From contig JAZQIO010000007.1 of the NCBI GenBank assembly GCA_045541135.1, positions 1 through 48,151 on the forward strand: a DNA stretch of 48,151 nucleotides, written 5' to 3'. Source of the DNA: CAZNKU01 sp045541135. GTDB lineage: Bacteria > Bacillota > Clostridia > Monoglobales > Firm-18. Both the position numbers and the translations under genes were made by a program. The notes below the pieces were generated by a model. It was not told the DNA's origin. It saw nothing but the letters and a program-made list of their open reading frames with translations, and made no database searches. This document shows, piece after piece, positions 15,743 to 24,203 of this stretch (the stretch's first letter is position 1; every line of letters begins with the position of its first letter).

Positions 15743-17104
15743 TTACTTTCTCATATCATCAAGCAACTTCTTGCTGCTTTCTATAATAGTTTCTGCAACT
15801 CCGGCTTTAAATCTTGATGCACGTGCCTCATAACCACCCTCGTCATAAGCTGACATCATTGGGAAATATCCCATTCCTCCATTGGTCAACGCACAAGGCA
15901 TAATCATTGACCAGCCTTCTGCCTCTTTAATGCCTACACCAATGTCTGTAAAAGGCTCACCGGGGATACCAACCATTGCAACATCACCAATTTTTAGACC
16001 TGTTAAGTTCATGATAAAGTTTTCAGGACCGTTTGCAAGATTGCACATACGGGTTGCCTCTGCCACAACTGTGGTAAGCTCCATAGCCTCGTATGGAATT
16101 TCGCTGTCCTTACCTGCGTCGTGAAGCTCCTTATACTTACGAGCCAAAGGTAAATCCTTAGGGTCAGGAACATTTGCAGGAATAAGAATTTCTTTATGAA
16201 CAATATCAATATTATCTACATCTATGTAATGAACTTTATCATAAACCTGAAGAACTGTTCCTGCCAAAGCACGACCAACAAAGCGTGCCATACCGGGGCT
16301 CTTCATTTCATTATCAAAGCTGATTTCAGTATCATTCATGTCTCCGCCTGTTGGGTTAACGTTGGTACTGCCAACATCACCCTCGGCACCGTTGAAGAAT
16401 ATTGTATCAACACCGTCCAAGGCTTTATCCAATGTTCTGCGCATCCAGCCCGGCCAGTCTGAAGAAATCAATTCACCGTTTACGGTGTCTGCATGCAAAC
16501 CATAGTTTACAAGAATAATTGTATTTCCGCCTTCACGGTCAAATCTCAAAACATGAACTCTCTGGTCAAGCTCACCGATTGGGTGGTCAATATTAGGGTT
16601 GTTAACAGGAGGACAAGTCATTGTTGAGCCGTCCTTCATCTTATATCTTCTTATGTAAGCAACTCTTTCAGGAGCATAACCTGTTATATATCCCATTTTA
16701 GCAGGCTTAATGTCTGCAAGTGCTAATTTTACAGAATCAACAATTCTTATTTTCAAAAATTCTACATATTCTACAACAACATCTGCCGAACCCCAAACAC
16801 GTCCATCAACATTAATTTTAGGCCCTGTATGGGTATGTGTGGCAGATATGAAAATATTTTCAAACGGAATTTCCGTATTTTCAGCAATTTTCGTTCTTAC
16901 ATCCTCTCCAAATTTTGTTTCAATACCACACACATCAACGCTAATAAGTGCTATCTTTTTATCACCGCAGGAAAGTACCATTGTATTAGCTTCCAAATCA
17001 TCCAAAAAACCTTTTGCAAATCTCGGAACATAATAACCTGCAACATCTATTCCCAACGGGGGATTAATATTAACCTTTGCAAAACCAACATTTAACTTGT
17101 TCAT
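15743..17104 (-). CDS. Neutral/alkaline ceramidase-like hydrolase, cytoplasmic
   Basis: A 453-residue protein similar to the N-terminal catalytic domain of neutral ceramidases. Markers are GFAKVNINPPLGIDVAGYY at the N-terminus, SATHTHTGP (residues 87-95, zinc-ligand histidine region), NYGLHADT and FFNGAEGDVGSTN. Neutral ceramidases are zinc amidases that hydrolyse N-acyl bonds. This protein lacks the C-terminal Ig-like domain and has no signal peptide, so secreted lipid hydrolysis is unlikely. Sitting 18 bp after nagA and before two esterases, it may deacylate an amino sugar or other glycan breakdown product; that is inference. TTG 17119 lies in the GGAGG site, so ATG 17104 is the start. Confidence 0.8.
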   Translation of the reverse strand: MNKLNVGFAKVNINPPLGIDVAGYYVPRFAKGFLDDLEANTMVLSCGDKKIALISVDVCGIETKFGEDVRTKIAENTEIPFENIFISATHTHTGPKINVDGRVWGSADVVVEYVEFLKIRIVDSVKLALADIKPAKMGYITGYAPERVAYIRRYKMKDGSTMTCPPVNNPNIDHPIGELDQRVHVLRFDREGGNTIILVNYGLHADTVNGELISSDWPGWMRRTLDKALDGVDTIFFNGAEGDVGSTNVNPTGGDMNDTEISFDNEMKSPGMARFVGRALAGTVLQVYDKVHYIDVDNIDIVHKEILIPANVPDPKDLPLARKYKELHDAGKDSEIPYEAMELTTVVAEATRMCNLANGPENFIMNLTGLKIGDVAMVGIPGEPFTDIGVGIKEAEGWSMIMPCALTNGGMGYFPMMSAYDEGGYEARASRFKAGVAETIIESSKKLLDDMRK

Positions 17105-17122
17105 AACAAATTCCTCCAAATA

Positions 17123-18292
17123 TTAAAATTCACACATTTCTCCGCCAAGCATTACTTGCTTAACATTAAACTTATCATCAACAAATATCAAATCTGCAAC
17201 TTTTCCCGGTTCAATGGAGCCAATTTCATCATCCATTCCCACAACCTTTGCCGGGTTTAAAGATGCCATTACAAATGCCTGTGCTATGCCGCAGTTTGTA
17301 TGTGCCATAATGTTTCTGCAAGCTTTATCCATAGTAAGCTTGCTGCCTGCAAGCGAGCCGACCTCGTTAAAGTTAAGGTCATCTGCATTTGCGATTTGCG
17401 GATTTTTAGGAAGATTGTTTCTGTAAGGTGTTGAATCAGTTACAAGAACAACGCGATGAACACCTTTATTTTTTATAATCATACTCTGAAGGTCGGAATG
17501 AACGTGTATTCCGCAGGAATCACAGATTAGCTCTGCATACATATCCGGGTCTGCCATACAATATTCATCGGGACCGTAGCCTCTTACGCCGCCGGAGCCT
17601 GTTTGTCTGCCTGTGGCATTCATCATATGTGTAATAAGCTTTGGACGGAATTTTGTTCCAAGGTCACGCACCTGCTGTGGTGTAGCTTCGCAGTGACACA
17701 GTGAAAATACAACATCCGGATTAACCTTGCGTGCATATTCCAAAAATGGAATCAATCCCTCACGTTCAGGAGCAATACCCCACACCTTTACCATATCACC
17801 AAGCTCATCAACCAACGGAACATACTGTTCGGGAATAATAGGGCCTCTGTTCCAGCTGTCAAGTATATGTTTTGCTGCACCGTAGTTAGGATTTATGTAT
17901 GGTCCTTCCATATATATACCCTTAATGTTTTTCGCCTTATCCTTATTGGCTTTTACGTTACGGATACCGTCCATCAACACCTCATAAGTAAATGAGTTTG
18001 AGGATGTTGGAAAAATACTTGTTTCGCCGTGTTTTAAGAAATGCTCTGCAATTTCAATCGGCTTTGCAAAAAGTCGTGCATCAAGTGCACCGTGTACGTG
18101 AATATCCACAAAGCCCGGTCCAACATAAGCACCCTGTGCGTCAATAACCTCGGCATTTTCCGGAATTTCAATATTATCAAGCTTGTCAGCTTTTACAATT
18201 TTGTTATCTTCTATAACAATTGCTCCGTCCCAGATAATACCGTTTTCCAACACTACATTTGCATTTTTAATTACTTTGATTTTTCCTGTCAT
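17123..18292 (-). CDS. nagA: N-acetylglucosamine-6-phosphate deacetylase
   Basis: Removes acetate from N-acetylglucosamine-6-phosphate to give glucosamine-6-phosphate in the cytoplasm. The protein has 389 residues, normal for the family. Visible metal- and substrate-site features are H65-V-H67 (FVDIHVHG), E129 (IYMEGPYINP), H200 (LCHCEAT), H222 (THMMNATG), the GIHVHSD strand, D286 (VLVTDSTPY) and the C-terminal SLNPAKVVG...GSIEPGKVADL. No nagB lies nearby. It follows a CBM9-like gene by 13 bp, with AAGGAGA before ATG 18292, in an operon divergent from an AraC regulator. Its presence shows that the locus handles an N-acetylated amino sugar. Confidence 0.95.
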   Translation of the reverse strand: MTGKIKVIKNANVVLENGIIWDGAIVIEDNKIVKADKLDNIEIPENAEVIDAQGAYVGPGFVDIHVHGALDARLFAKPIEIAEHFLKHGETSIFPTSSNSFTYEVLMDGIRNVKANKDKAKNIKGIYMEGPYINPNYGAAKHILDSWNRGPIIPEQYVPLVDELGDMVKVWGIAPEREGLIPFLEYARKVNPDVVFSLCHCEATPQQVRDLGTKFRPKLITHMMNATGRQTGSGGVRGYGPDEYCMADPDMYAELICDSCGIHVHSDLQSMIIKNKGVHRVVLVTDSTPYRNNLPKNPQIANADDLNFNEVGSLAGSKLTMDKACRNIMAHTNCGIAQAFVMASLNPAKVVGMDDEIGSIEPGKVADLIFVDDKFNVKQVMLGGEMCEF

Positions 18293-18305
18293 AATTTACG
18301 TCTCC

Positions 18306-18896
18306 TTATATTAAATTAATTATTCCAAAATACTCCGGACGATGAAAATCCGGCTTTTCACATTTTAATTCAAACAAAGTCATATAATGTCTGATTTTGG
18401 TTTTACTTCCACACTTATACATATTACCTTTGATATATTTACACTTGCTTATGTCAAAGTTTGGGTAATACTTTTTAATCAGTTCCATCGGAATTTTATA
18501 TTTTGCTGACCAAAACCCATCTTCTATTTTTGCTTCAATATTTAGTCCATCAATTTCTTCTAATGTAAGATGCTTGTAATTGAACCTGTCCGTACGGATA
18601 TCTGCACGCATGGCACCATTTGCATTAACCTCAAAATTTATGTACTCATTTGTATTCTCAGGGTCGAAATTCACAAAAAACTCAACACAGCTGTCCTGAG
18701 CAATATCCCCCTGATGCTCGGTTTTTTCCCGAAGAGGATTTACTTCCTTTGTTACAAATTCAACCTCGAAGCCGGAATTATCGTACACAACCTTTGCATA
18801 CACATAAGGTGTGTATTCCGTAAACCCCCAGTTAACTTTATCCAAAACTATTTTATCTGCATCAGCAATGGGCTGATTTTTTATATATACGCTCAT
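18306..18896 (-). CDS. CBM9-like domain protein, cytoplasmic
   Basis: A 196-residue protein that is essentially one beta-sandwich resembling the carbohydrate-binding family 9-like domain. Features are an N-terminal strand pair around VNWGFTEYTPYVYAKVVYDN, the core motif DSCVEFFVNFDPENTNEYINFEVNANGAM, and the later FWSAKYKIPMELI. Such domains often sit on secreted enzymes. Standing alone without a signal peptide, as here, is seen in Clostridia, but its function is not known. A longer frame starts at 18932; GAGGGG places the start at ATG 18896. It is the first gene of the nagA operon. Confidence 0.72.
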   Translation of the reverse strand: MSVYIKNQPIADADKIVLDKVNWGFTEYTPYVYAKVVYDNSGFEVEFVTKEVNPLREKTEHQGDIAQDSCVEFFVNFDPENTNEYINFEVNANGAMRADIRTDRFNYKHLTLEEIDGLNIEAKIEDGFWSAKYKIPMELIKKYYPNFDISKCKYIKGNMYKCGSKTKIRHYMTLFELKCEKPDFHRPEYFGIINLI

Positions 18897-18965
18897 ACTA
18901 TACCCCTCTTTGTCAGTAATTTTACAATTCATATCTAAAGTTTAATATCTACTGCTTCACTCTTT

Positions 18966-18993
18966 ATCATACAAAAATATACACTTTTTTCAA
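18966..18993 (-). promoter_or_regulatory. Possible promoter of the nagA operon
   Basis: Minus strand: TTGAAA (18993-18988), 16 bp, TATGAT (18971-18966), about 70 bp before the first gene. Expression is probably boosted by the divergent AraC protein. Confidence 0.45.
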
Positions 18994-19034
18994 ATGTTTA
19001 AAACGCCAAAATTTAGCCAAAACGATTTTTTGTA

Positions 19035-19063
19035 TTGCAAGTTTTTTTCAACAATGTTATAAT
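19035..19063 (+). promoter_or_regulatory. Sigma-A promoter of AraC gene 1
   Basis: TTGCAA (19035-19040), 17 bp, TATAAT (19058-19063), with only about 12 nt from the likely transcription start to the coding start. Confidence 0.7.
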
Positions 19064-19081
19064 CATTCTGAGGTGAGTTAT

Positions 19082-19870
19082 ATGTTCAGTTCCCGAACTA
19101 CAACATTCAAATCAGTTAACAGAAAATATCATGGATTCCCGGCAAGAATCCGGATAACTAATTTCAAAAATACATTTTATATGAAACTCAAAAAGGGTGA
19201 ACATTACACCTTCAATCCAAGACTATGGTCCGGTATTGTATATGTAATCAGCGGAAAGCTTGAATTTCATTTTGAAAATCAAACAATCAAATGCCAAGCA
19301 GATGACTCTGTACTGATTTCTCAGGGTACGTCATATAAAGTTCATTACCTTGAAGATTCAACATCTGTTGTTTTTAATTTTCATACAGATGAAAATTTAA
19401 AATTTCCCCCAATAACCTCAAACAAAATTAATCTTTATCCCAGCTTTAAAAAAATAGAAGAATACTCTGTAAATACATCAGAACACTCATATTACGCAAT
19501 AATGTCGGAGCTTTACAACATTGTTTCCAAGATATTTCAATCGAATGTTCAAAAAAACACTCTTTTGACAAATGCCATAAAAATAATTAACGACAACTTT
19601 AACGATTCAACCTTTTTGTGCAAAAACATATCAAAAATGTTGAATGTCAGTGAATCTTACCTGCGTGCTCAATTCAAAAAAATGTATGGAATATCACCGT
19701 ATCGCTACATGACAATTGTGCGAATGCAAGAAGCAAACAATTTGCTTATAAACAACACAAGCATTACAGAAACCGCTCTTGCAGTAGGATACAGTGATAT
19801 ATTTCAATTCAGCAAGGCTTTTAAAAAATTTTACGGTTATTCTCCGTCAGATGCAAAACGTATGCTTTGA
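19082..19870 (+). CDS. AraC-family regulator 1
   Basis: A 262-residue regulator. The N-terminal cupin-like sensor domain (about residues 30-115, with VYVISGKLEFHFENQTIKCQADDSVLISQG) is followed by a C-terminal double helix-turn-helix (about residues 165-262: LCKNISKMLNVSESYLRAQFKKMYGISPYRYM and ITETALAVGYSDIFQFSKAFKKFYGYSPSDAK). The frame opens with GTG 19073, inside the GAGGTGA ribosome binding site; ATG 19082 is preferred. It is divergent from the CBM9-nagA operon, which it probably activates on sensing a sugar. Its stop codon abuts the stop of the convergent next gene with no spacer. Confidence 0.92.
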   Translation: MFSSRTTTFKSVNRKYHGFPARIRITNFKNTFYMKLKKGEHYTFNPRLWSGIVYVISGKLEFHFENQTIKCQADDSVLISQGTSYKVHYLEDSTSVVFNFHTDENLKFPPITSNKINLYPSFKKIEEYSVNTSEHSYYAIMSELYNIVSKIFQSNVQKNTLLTNAIKIINDNFNDSTFLCKNISKMLNVSESYLRAQFKKMYGISPYRYMTIVRMQEANNLLINNTSITETALAVGYSDIFQFSKAFKKFYGYSPSDAKRML

Positions 19871-21793
19871 TTACAACAAGTTTATAAACAAACCACCTAC
19901 AACACTTCGGTTAATGAAATACCTATGTTCGGCATTTGTGGTAAAGTACCAGTCAGACATCGGAACTCTGTCAGTAGTTTCATTTATGGTGTCCACAATA
20001 CATTTGCACACTTTATCAAAATATTCCTTATCTTCCCAAATGCGAGTTGACCACATAAGCCAGTCAATTTTGGTGTAATCAGCACGGGAATCCAGCGGAA
20101 CGCCATATTTGTTCATTTTTTCAGTATATACTTTAATTTCATTTTTCTTAACTTCTTCGCTGAACAAATTATAACCAAGCAAGCTGTCCCAAACCATGTT
20201 ATACTTTATGCTCCAACTGTCTCCTTTGTCAAATGTAAGTCTTGTACCAACATGGTCTGCCTTGGCATCCTTTTCCCAGTTTTTAGCCATATTCTCAGCA
20301 ATTTCCATATAAGATACATCACCGGAAAGATCTGCGTAAGCAGCTATACCAAGTATCGCTTTAAGGCTTAAATTACAGTTACGTGCAAGACGTCCTGCAA
20401 AGTCATCTGTACAAAGCTGGTCTGCAGGGTCATATCCGAATTCAACAAGATATTTTACCCATGTTTCCATAACTTCCTTGTCTGCATCAAAAATTTCGGT
20501 ATCTCCGCTATTGTACTTTTTGATTGCCGCAAGAGTAAGCAACATATTTCCGGCTTCTTCAACAGGCATCTGAAATTCTCGCTTATTACCCTTATAAACC
20601 TGACCGTTTGCAATGGGATATCTGCCTACATCGTGTGGTGTAAAGTCATAAGGCCATTCTTCCGATTTACCGTACTTTATAATAGGTCTTAGCATACCCT
20701 TTACAAGTTCGGGATTGAATTTTAAGAATAGCGGAATTGACGGATATGTAACGTCAAGAGTACCAATACATCCGTTTGAATCACATTCCTTTGAAAGGAA
20801 TAACAAATTACCCTCTGTATCTTCAACAAGCTTGTGTGCCGCTATAGCTTGTCTGTATGCCAAAGCTGTAATATATTCATATTCCTCGCCCAGTTTACTT
20901 GTTTCTAAAGTAAGCTTTTCGTCAAATTCATCACACAGCTTTTTGATTTCAGGATATTCCTTAATAGCTGTCTTAACCATATCATCAAAGCTGTCAAAAT
21001 ATTTTGTATAATATTCATCAAGTTGTGTGTAAAAATATTCAATAGGCTTAACTTCATCATAAGCCAAAGCGATAACACCTGACTTGTCATTTCTTACTGC
21101 ATACATATATGGCATATCTGTGTTAACATTATATGTTTCATTAAGACTGTAACTACGTCCTAATCTTCTGTTATCTGCATAACGTCCGTAATCCTTAATG
21201 CCCTGCCACAATGTAGGTGGTTCGGAAACATAAGCGTCTTTATCACACAAATGTAAATAACCCCAGTCAATAGTTACTCTGTCGCCTGTATCCGACAAAG
21301 GATTTTGAACCACATTCCCACAGCACAAGGAATAACCTGTTCTTTTAAACTGTACTTCCTGCTTGTGGTTATTTACACAACCCTGGGCACTTATACCAAA
21401 TACCAGTTTAACTTCTCCGACATTTTCCCTTTTTACTTCGATATCGTATGACATATAACTTACAGGCCTTGAAAGAATATCAAGTCTGTCAAAAAGTAAG
21501 GGTGTGGTAAATGTCAAAACCACCTTTGCATCGTTATTTTCAAAAGTATATGCTGTGCTTAACGGAGTAATTTTCAAATCCGTCTGATGCAATTTATTTC
21601 GTAAATTAACATAATTTCTGTCCACTCCACAAAGAGTATACAAATTTTCGTCTATATACAAACCAATGTAAATTGGCCATGGCTTTTCTGACCAATGTTT
21701 AGTGTAACCATCATATAATTTGTCGCTACAAGACCAAATTGAAAAAAATGGATCCACTGTAACCAAAGGCACTGCTGCCGGTCTCTTATTCAT
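19871..21793 (-). CDS. Glutaminase-A-like DUF4964/DUF5127/DUF4965 protein
   Basis: A 640-residue protein. The N-terminal segment PAAVPLVTVDPFFSIWSCSDKLYDGYTKHW is the DUF4964 signature. A beta-rich DUF5127-like region follows to about residue 280. The rest is an (alpha/alpha)6-barrel-like domain with DVTYPSIPLFLKFNPELV, PYDFTPHDVGRYPIANGQ and TDDFAGRLARNCNLSLKAI (DUF4965/DUF1793). The family is named after a fungal glutaminase (GtaA), but bacterial members cluster with glycoside hydrolases and their activity is poorly known. No signal peptide, so cytoplasmic. TTG 21808 overlaps GGAGG; ATG 21793 is the start. It is divergent from AraC gene 2, which probably controls it. Confidence 0.82.
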   Translation of the reverse strand: MNKRPAAVPLVTVDPFFSIWSCSDKLYDGYTKHWSEKPWPIYIGLYIDENLYTLCGVDRNYVNLRNKLHQTDLKITPLSTAYTFENNDAKVVLTFTTPLLFDRLDILSRPVSYMSYDIEVKRENVGEVKLVFGISAQGCVNNHKQEVQFKRTGYSLCCGNVVQNPLSDTGDRVTIDWGYLHLCDKDAYVSEPPTLWQGIKDYGRYADNRRLGRSYSLNETYNVNTDMPYMYAVRNDKSGVIALAYDEVKPIEYFYTQLDEYYTKYFDSFDDMVKTAIKEYPEIKKLCDEFDEKLTLETSKLGEEYEYITALAYRQAIAAHKLVEDTEGNLLFLSKECDSNGCIGTLDVTYPSIPLFLKFNPELVKGMLRPIIKYGKSEEWPYDFTPHDVGRYPIANGQVYKGNKREFQMPVEEAGNMLLTLAAIKKYNSGDTEIFDADKEVMETWVKYLVEFGYDPADQLCTDDFAGRLARNCNLSLKAILGIAAYADLSGDVSYMEIAENMAKNWEKDAKADHVGTRLTFDKGDSWSIKYNMVWDSLLGYNLFSEEVKKNEIKVYTEKMNKYGVPLDSRADYTKIDWLMWSTRIWEDKEYFDKVCKCIVDTINETTDRVPMSDWYFTTNAEHRYFINRSVVGGLFINLL

Positions 21794-21815
21794 AAATATT
21801 TCCTCCAAATTTATA

Positions 21816-21857
21816 TTGACTTATTTACATTATACTGCTATAATTTGCGTATATCCA
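21816..21857. promoter_or_regulatory. Overlapping face-to-face promoters
   Basis: Plus strand, for AraC 2: TTGACT (21816-21821), 17 bp, TATAAT (21839-21844). Minus strand, for the DUF4965 gene: TGGATA (21857-21852), 17 bp, TATAAT (21834-21829). The two overlap, so polymerases would compete; an activator could switch between them. Confidence 0.65.
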
Positions 21858-21892
21858 TATGAAATATAATCAAAAAAATGAGGAATATTGAT

Positions 21893-22720
21893 ATGAAAAA
21901 TGCTGTCAATGAAGATATATACTACATTAACCAAAAGGATGTTTCAAGGTCAATATGCATGATTCGTATGTGTGGTATAACATACCCTGATAAAACATAT
22001 GAGATTATTCGACCAAGTGATACTACAGTTGCCGCCATTGAGTACGTTGAAAAAGGCGAAGGTACTGTGCATATAGGAGATAAAACCTTCTATCCCAAAG
22101 CAGGTGACGCATATCTTTTACATCCGAAAAAAGCCCAGCATTATTATTCAGACAGCGAAAATCCATGGAAAAAATGTTTTGTGGTTATTTGGGGTGAATT
22201 ACCTGAAAGGCTTATTGAGGCTTATAATCTTAATAATCTATATCACTTCAAAGGCTTGGACATAAAAGAAGACATTTATGAAATAATAAACCTTACAAAA
22301 GCAAGAAGAGGGGACAATACAACAGAGATAATAAGTATAATAAATAGAATTTTATTCAAAATGAGATTGCACGCTCATACAGAAAACACCACATCTGATT
22401 TATCTGAAAAGATAAAGGATTACCTTGACATTAATGCAATATCCGATTTCAGGATGGAAAACCTGTGCGAATATGTATCAAAGTCAGAATCACACATAAT
22501 ACGCGTTTTTAAAAAAGCATACGGAATAACACCGTACACATACGTAATTAACAGAAAAATCAATCATGCTAAAGACCTGCTCATAAACACAAATCTGTCC
22601 ATAAAACAAATTTCATTAAATTTGCACTTTGCTGACGAATTTTATTTTTCCAATGTATTCAAAAGCAAAACAGGTATCTCTCCTTTTAATTACCGAAAAG
22701 CAAAGAAAAGAACTCTATAG
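21893..22720 (+). CDS. AraC-family regulator 2
   Basis: A 275-residue AraC regulator. The cupin-like sensor (about residues 25-105: VAAIEYVEKGEGTVHIGDKTFYPKAGDAYLLHPKKAQHYYSD) is followed by the C-terminal HTH pair (FRMENLCEYVSKSESHIIRVFKKAYGITPYTYVINRKI and LSIKQISLNLHFADEFYFSNVFKSKTGISPFNYRK). An in-frame ATG at 21878 has no ribosome binding site, whereas GAGGA precedes ATG 21893. It is divergent from the DUF4965 gene and its likely regulator. Confidence 0.92.
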   Translation: MKNAVNEDIYYINQKDVSRSICMIRMCGITYPDKTYEIIRPSDTTVAAIEYVEKGEGTVHIGDKTFYPKAGDAYLLHPKKAQHYYSDSENPWKKCFVVIWGELPERLIEAYNLNNLYHFKGLDIKEDIYEIINLTKARRGDNTTEIISIINRILFKMRLHAHTENTTSDLSEKIKDYLDINAISDFRMENLCEYVSKSESHIIRVFKKAYGITPYTYVINRKINHAKDLLINTNLSIKQISLNLHFADEFYFSNVFKSKTGISPFNYRKAKKRTL

Positions 22721-22774
22721 TAAGGTGACACTTATCAAACCGGGTTCTTGAAATGAGGAATTTGCCCATAAAAA

Positions 22775-22813
22775 AGATAGAGTAACTGATAAATTGTATC
22801 AATTACTCTATCT
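22775..22813 (-). terminator. Terminator of the esterase gene
   Basis: AGATAGAGTAA (22775-22785) pairs with TTACTCTATCT (22803-22813), and inside it TGATA pairs with TATCA, making a long hairpin with a single mismatch. On the minus strand a run of T residues follows directly, so it serves the operon ending at 22881. Confidence 0.82.
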
Positions 22814-22880
22814 GTTATAGAATATGTATGTGCAAATATCCTTCAAAAGTCTTTATATTTCAACTACTTTTAAAATCGAA

Positions 22881-24170
22881 TTACACCCAATCGTAATATT
22901 TGATAGTAAGCTTGCTACATTTTTCTTTAATATTCAAGTCACCTAAATTATACATACAATTATCCCATGGAATTGTAAAAGAATGAGTCTTATTCTGATA
23001 AAACTCCATATATTTCGGCGATTTTATTGAATTAAAAATTGCCATTTGACTGCTTGAACAGCACACTTCATCACCAAGACCCGAAATTATATATGCAGGG
23101 CATTTTAAAAACTGTGCCGCAACAGCGGTATCAAAATAAGTCATACCGTAACCCTTTGGCATTTTATTTGCTTTTCTTCCGCAAACCTCATCCCCATAAA
23201 CATCTCCAAAACCGGGCACATTCATAATTACTGCAGTGGCTTTATCAAAATGTGCAGCCATGATGCATGCCTGCATACCGCCCTGACTGCTTCCTACAAA
23301 ATAATAATCCTTTTTATTTAAAAGCTCATGATTTTTAAAGTAACGTAGAGCCTGTAAATCTCTTGAATACATCTTTTTCCAATAAGTAGTTTCAGGCTTT
23401 TTATTTTCTTCACTGTCATATCCGTAGCCCTTAAGTACAGCATCCCTTAAATTCGCATAGAATTCTTTACTTTCGCCGTTTGGCATACAATGTGCATTTA
23501 CAGACACAGTAAAATAACCGTCAATAAATTCAGGACTTGTTGATTCTACTCCGTAGCCCTGGAAAAACATTGCCAGTTTAAGGCTGTTTTTTTCAGCACG
23601 CTTGGGATATGCTACCGAAACAGAAACATATTCTTCCCCCGGTGCTTTTATGCGCATATCAAATATTTCAAAACCAGGATGCTCTTTATCCTCAATTTTT
23701 TCACAGAACAAAACTTCAGGCTCTGTTGCTTCAACTTCTGCCTTTAATTTATCCCAAAAGTCAAAATAATCCTCCGGAGTCTTTGTGGCACATAAAATAC
23801 TTTCCACATCTGCTCCCGCACTGCCGTTATAAGTGGCTATTCCTTCTATCAACTGCTTATTCTCGTCGCAAGCTTTAGCCTGTACATACACAAAACCGCT
23901 TTTTGATATAGAAGCTTCAATGTAAAACCAACCGTCATCCCCTTTAGGTATATAGCCCTCTTCGTTTTGTCCGTCCTCACTTATTAAATGATACCATATA
24001 TAAGGGATATCAAGATAATCATCCATATACATGGCACGAATTTTAAATACCATTTTTTCTCCAACTTCATATTGAAGTGAGTTTTTAAGAGTAGTGCCTA
24101 CAAAATATCTGTATTCTTCCTTTTTGGTATTTGTCTTTTTTTGTAATTCCAAATTTCTGTATTTGTTCAT
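22881..24170 (-). CDS. Acetyl-xylan esterase (AXE1/CE7)-like hydrolase
   Basis: A protein of about 429 residues. Residues 20-115 form an N-terminal Ig-like region. Residues 130-428 form an alpha/beta hydrolase of the acetyl-xylan esterase/cephalosporin-C deacetylase type. The nucleophile is S295 in GSSQGG, the acid D367 in ISGLGDEVCC and the base H396 in NKTHSF; FFQGYG carries the oxyanion region. It probably removes O-acetyl groups from oligosaccharides. No signal peptide, so it acts on imported products. ATG 24170 is 9 bp from GGAGA; the earlier ATG 24179 is too close. It lies 33 bp after the amidohydrolase gene and is the last of its operon. Confidence 0.87.
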   Translation of the reverse strand: MNKYRNLELQKKTNTKKEEYRYFVGTTLKNSLQYEVGEKMVFKIRAMYMDDYLDIPYIWYHLISEDGQNEEGYIPKGDDGWFYIEASISKSGFVYVQAKACDENKQLIEGIATYNGSAGADVESILCATKTPEDYFDFWDKLKAEVEATEPEVLFCEKIEDKEHPGFEIFDMRIKAPGEEYVSVSVAYPKRAEKNSLKLAMFFQGYGVESTSPEFIDGYFTVSVNAHCMPNGESKEFYANLRDAVLKGYGYDSEENKKPETTYWKKMYSRDLQALRYFKNHELLNKKDYYFVGSSQGGMQACIMAAHFDKATAVIMNVPGFGDVYGDEVCGRKANKMPKGYGMTYFDTAVAAQFLKCPAYIISGLGDEVCCSSSQMAIFNSIKSPKYMEFYQNKTHSFTIPWDNCMYNLGDLNIKEKCSKLTIKYYDWV

Positions 24171-24203
24171 ATTTAACATTCTCCGCTTTTGTAATATATG
24201 TGA

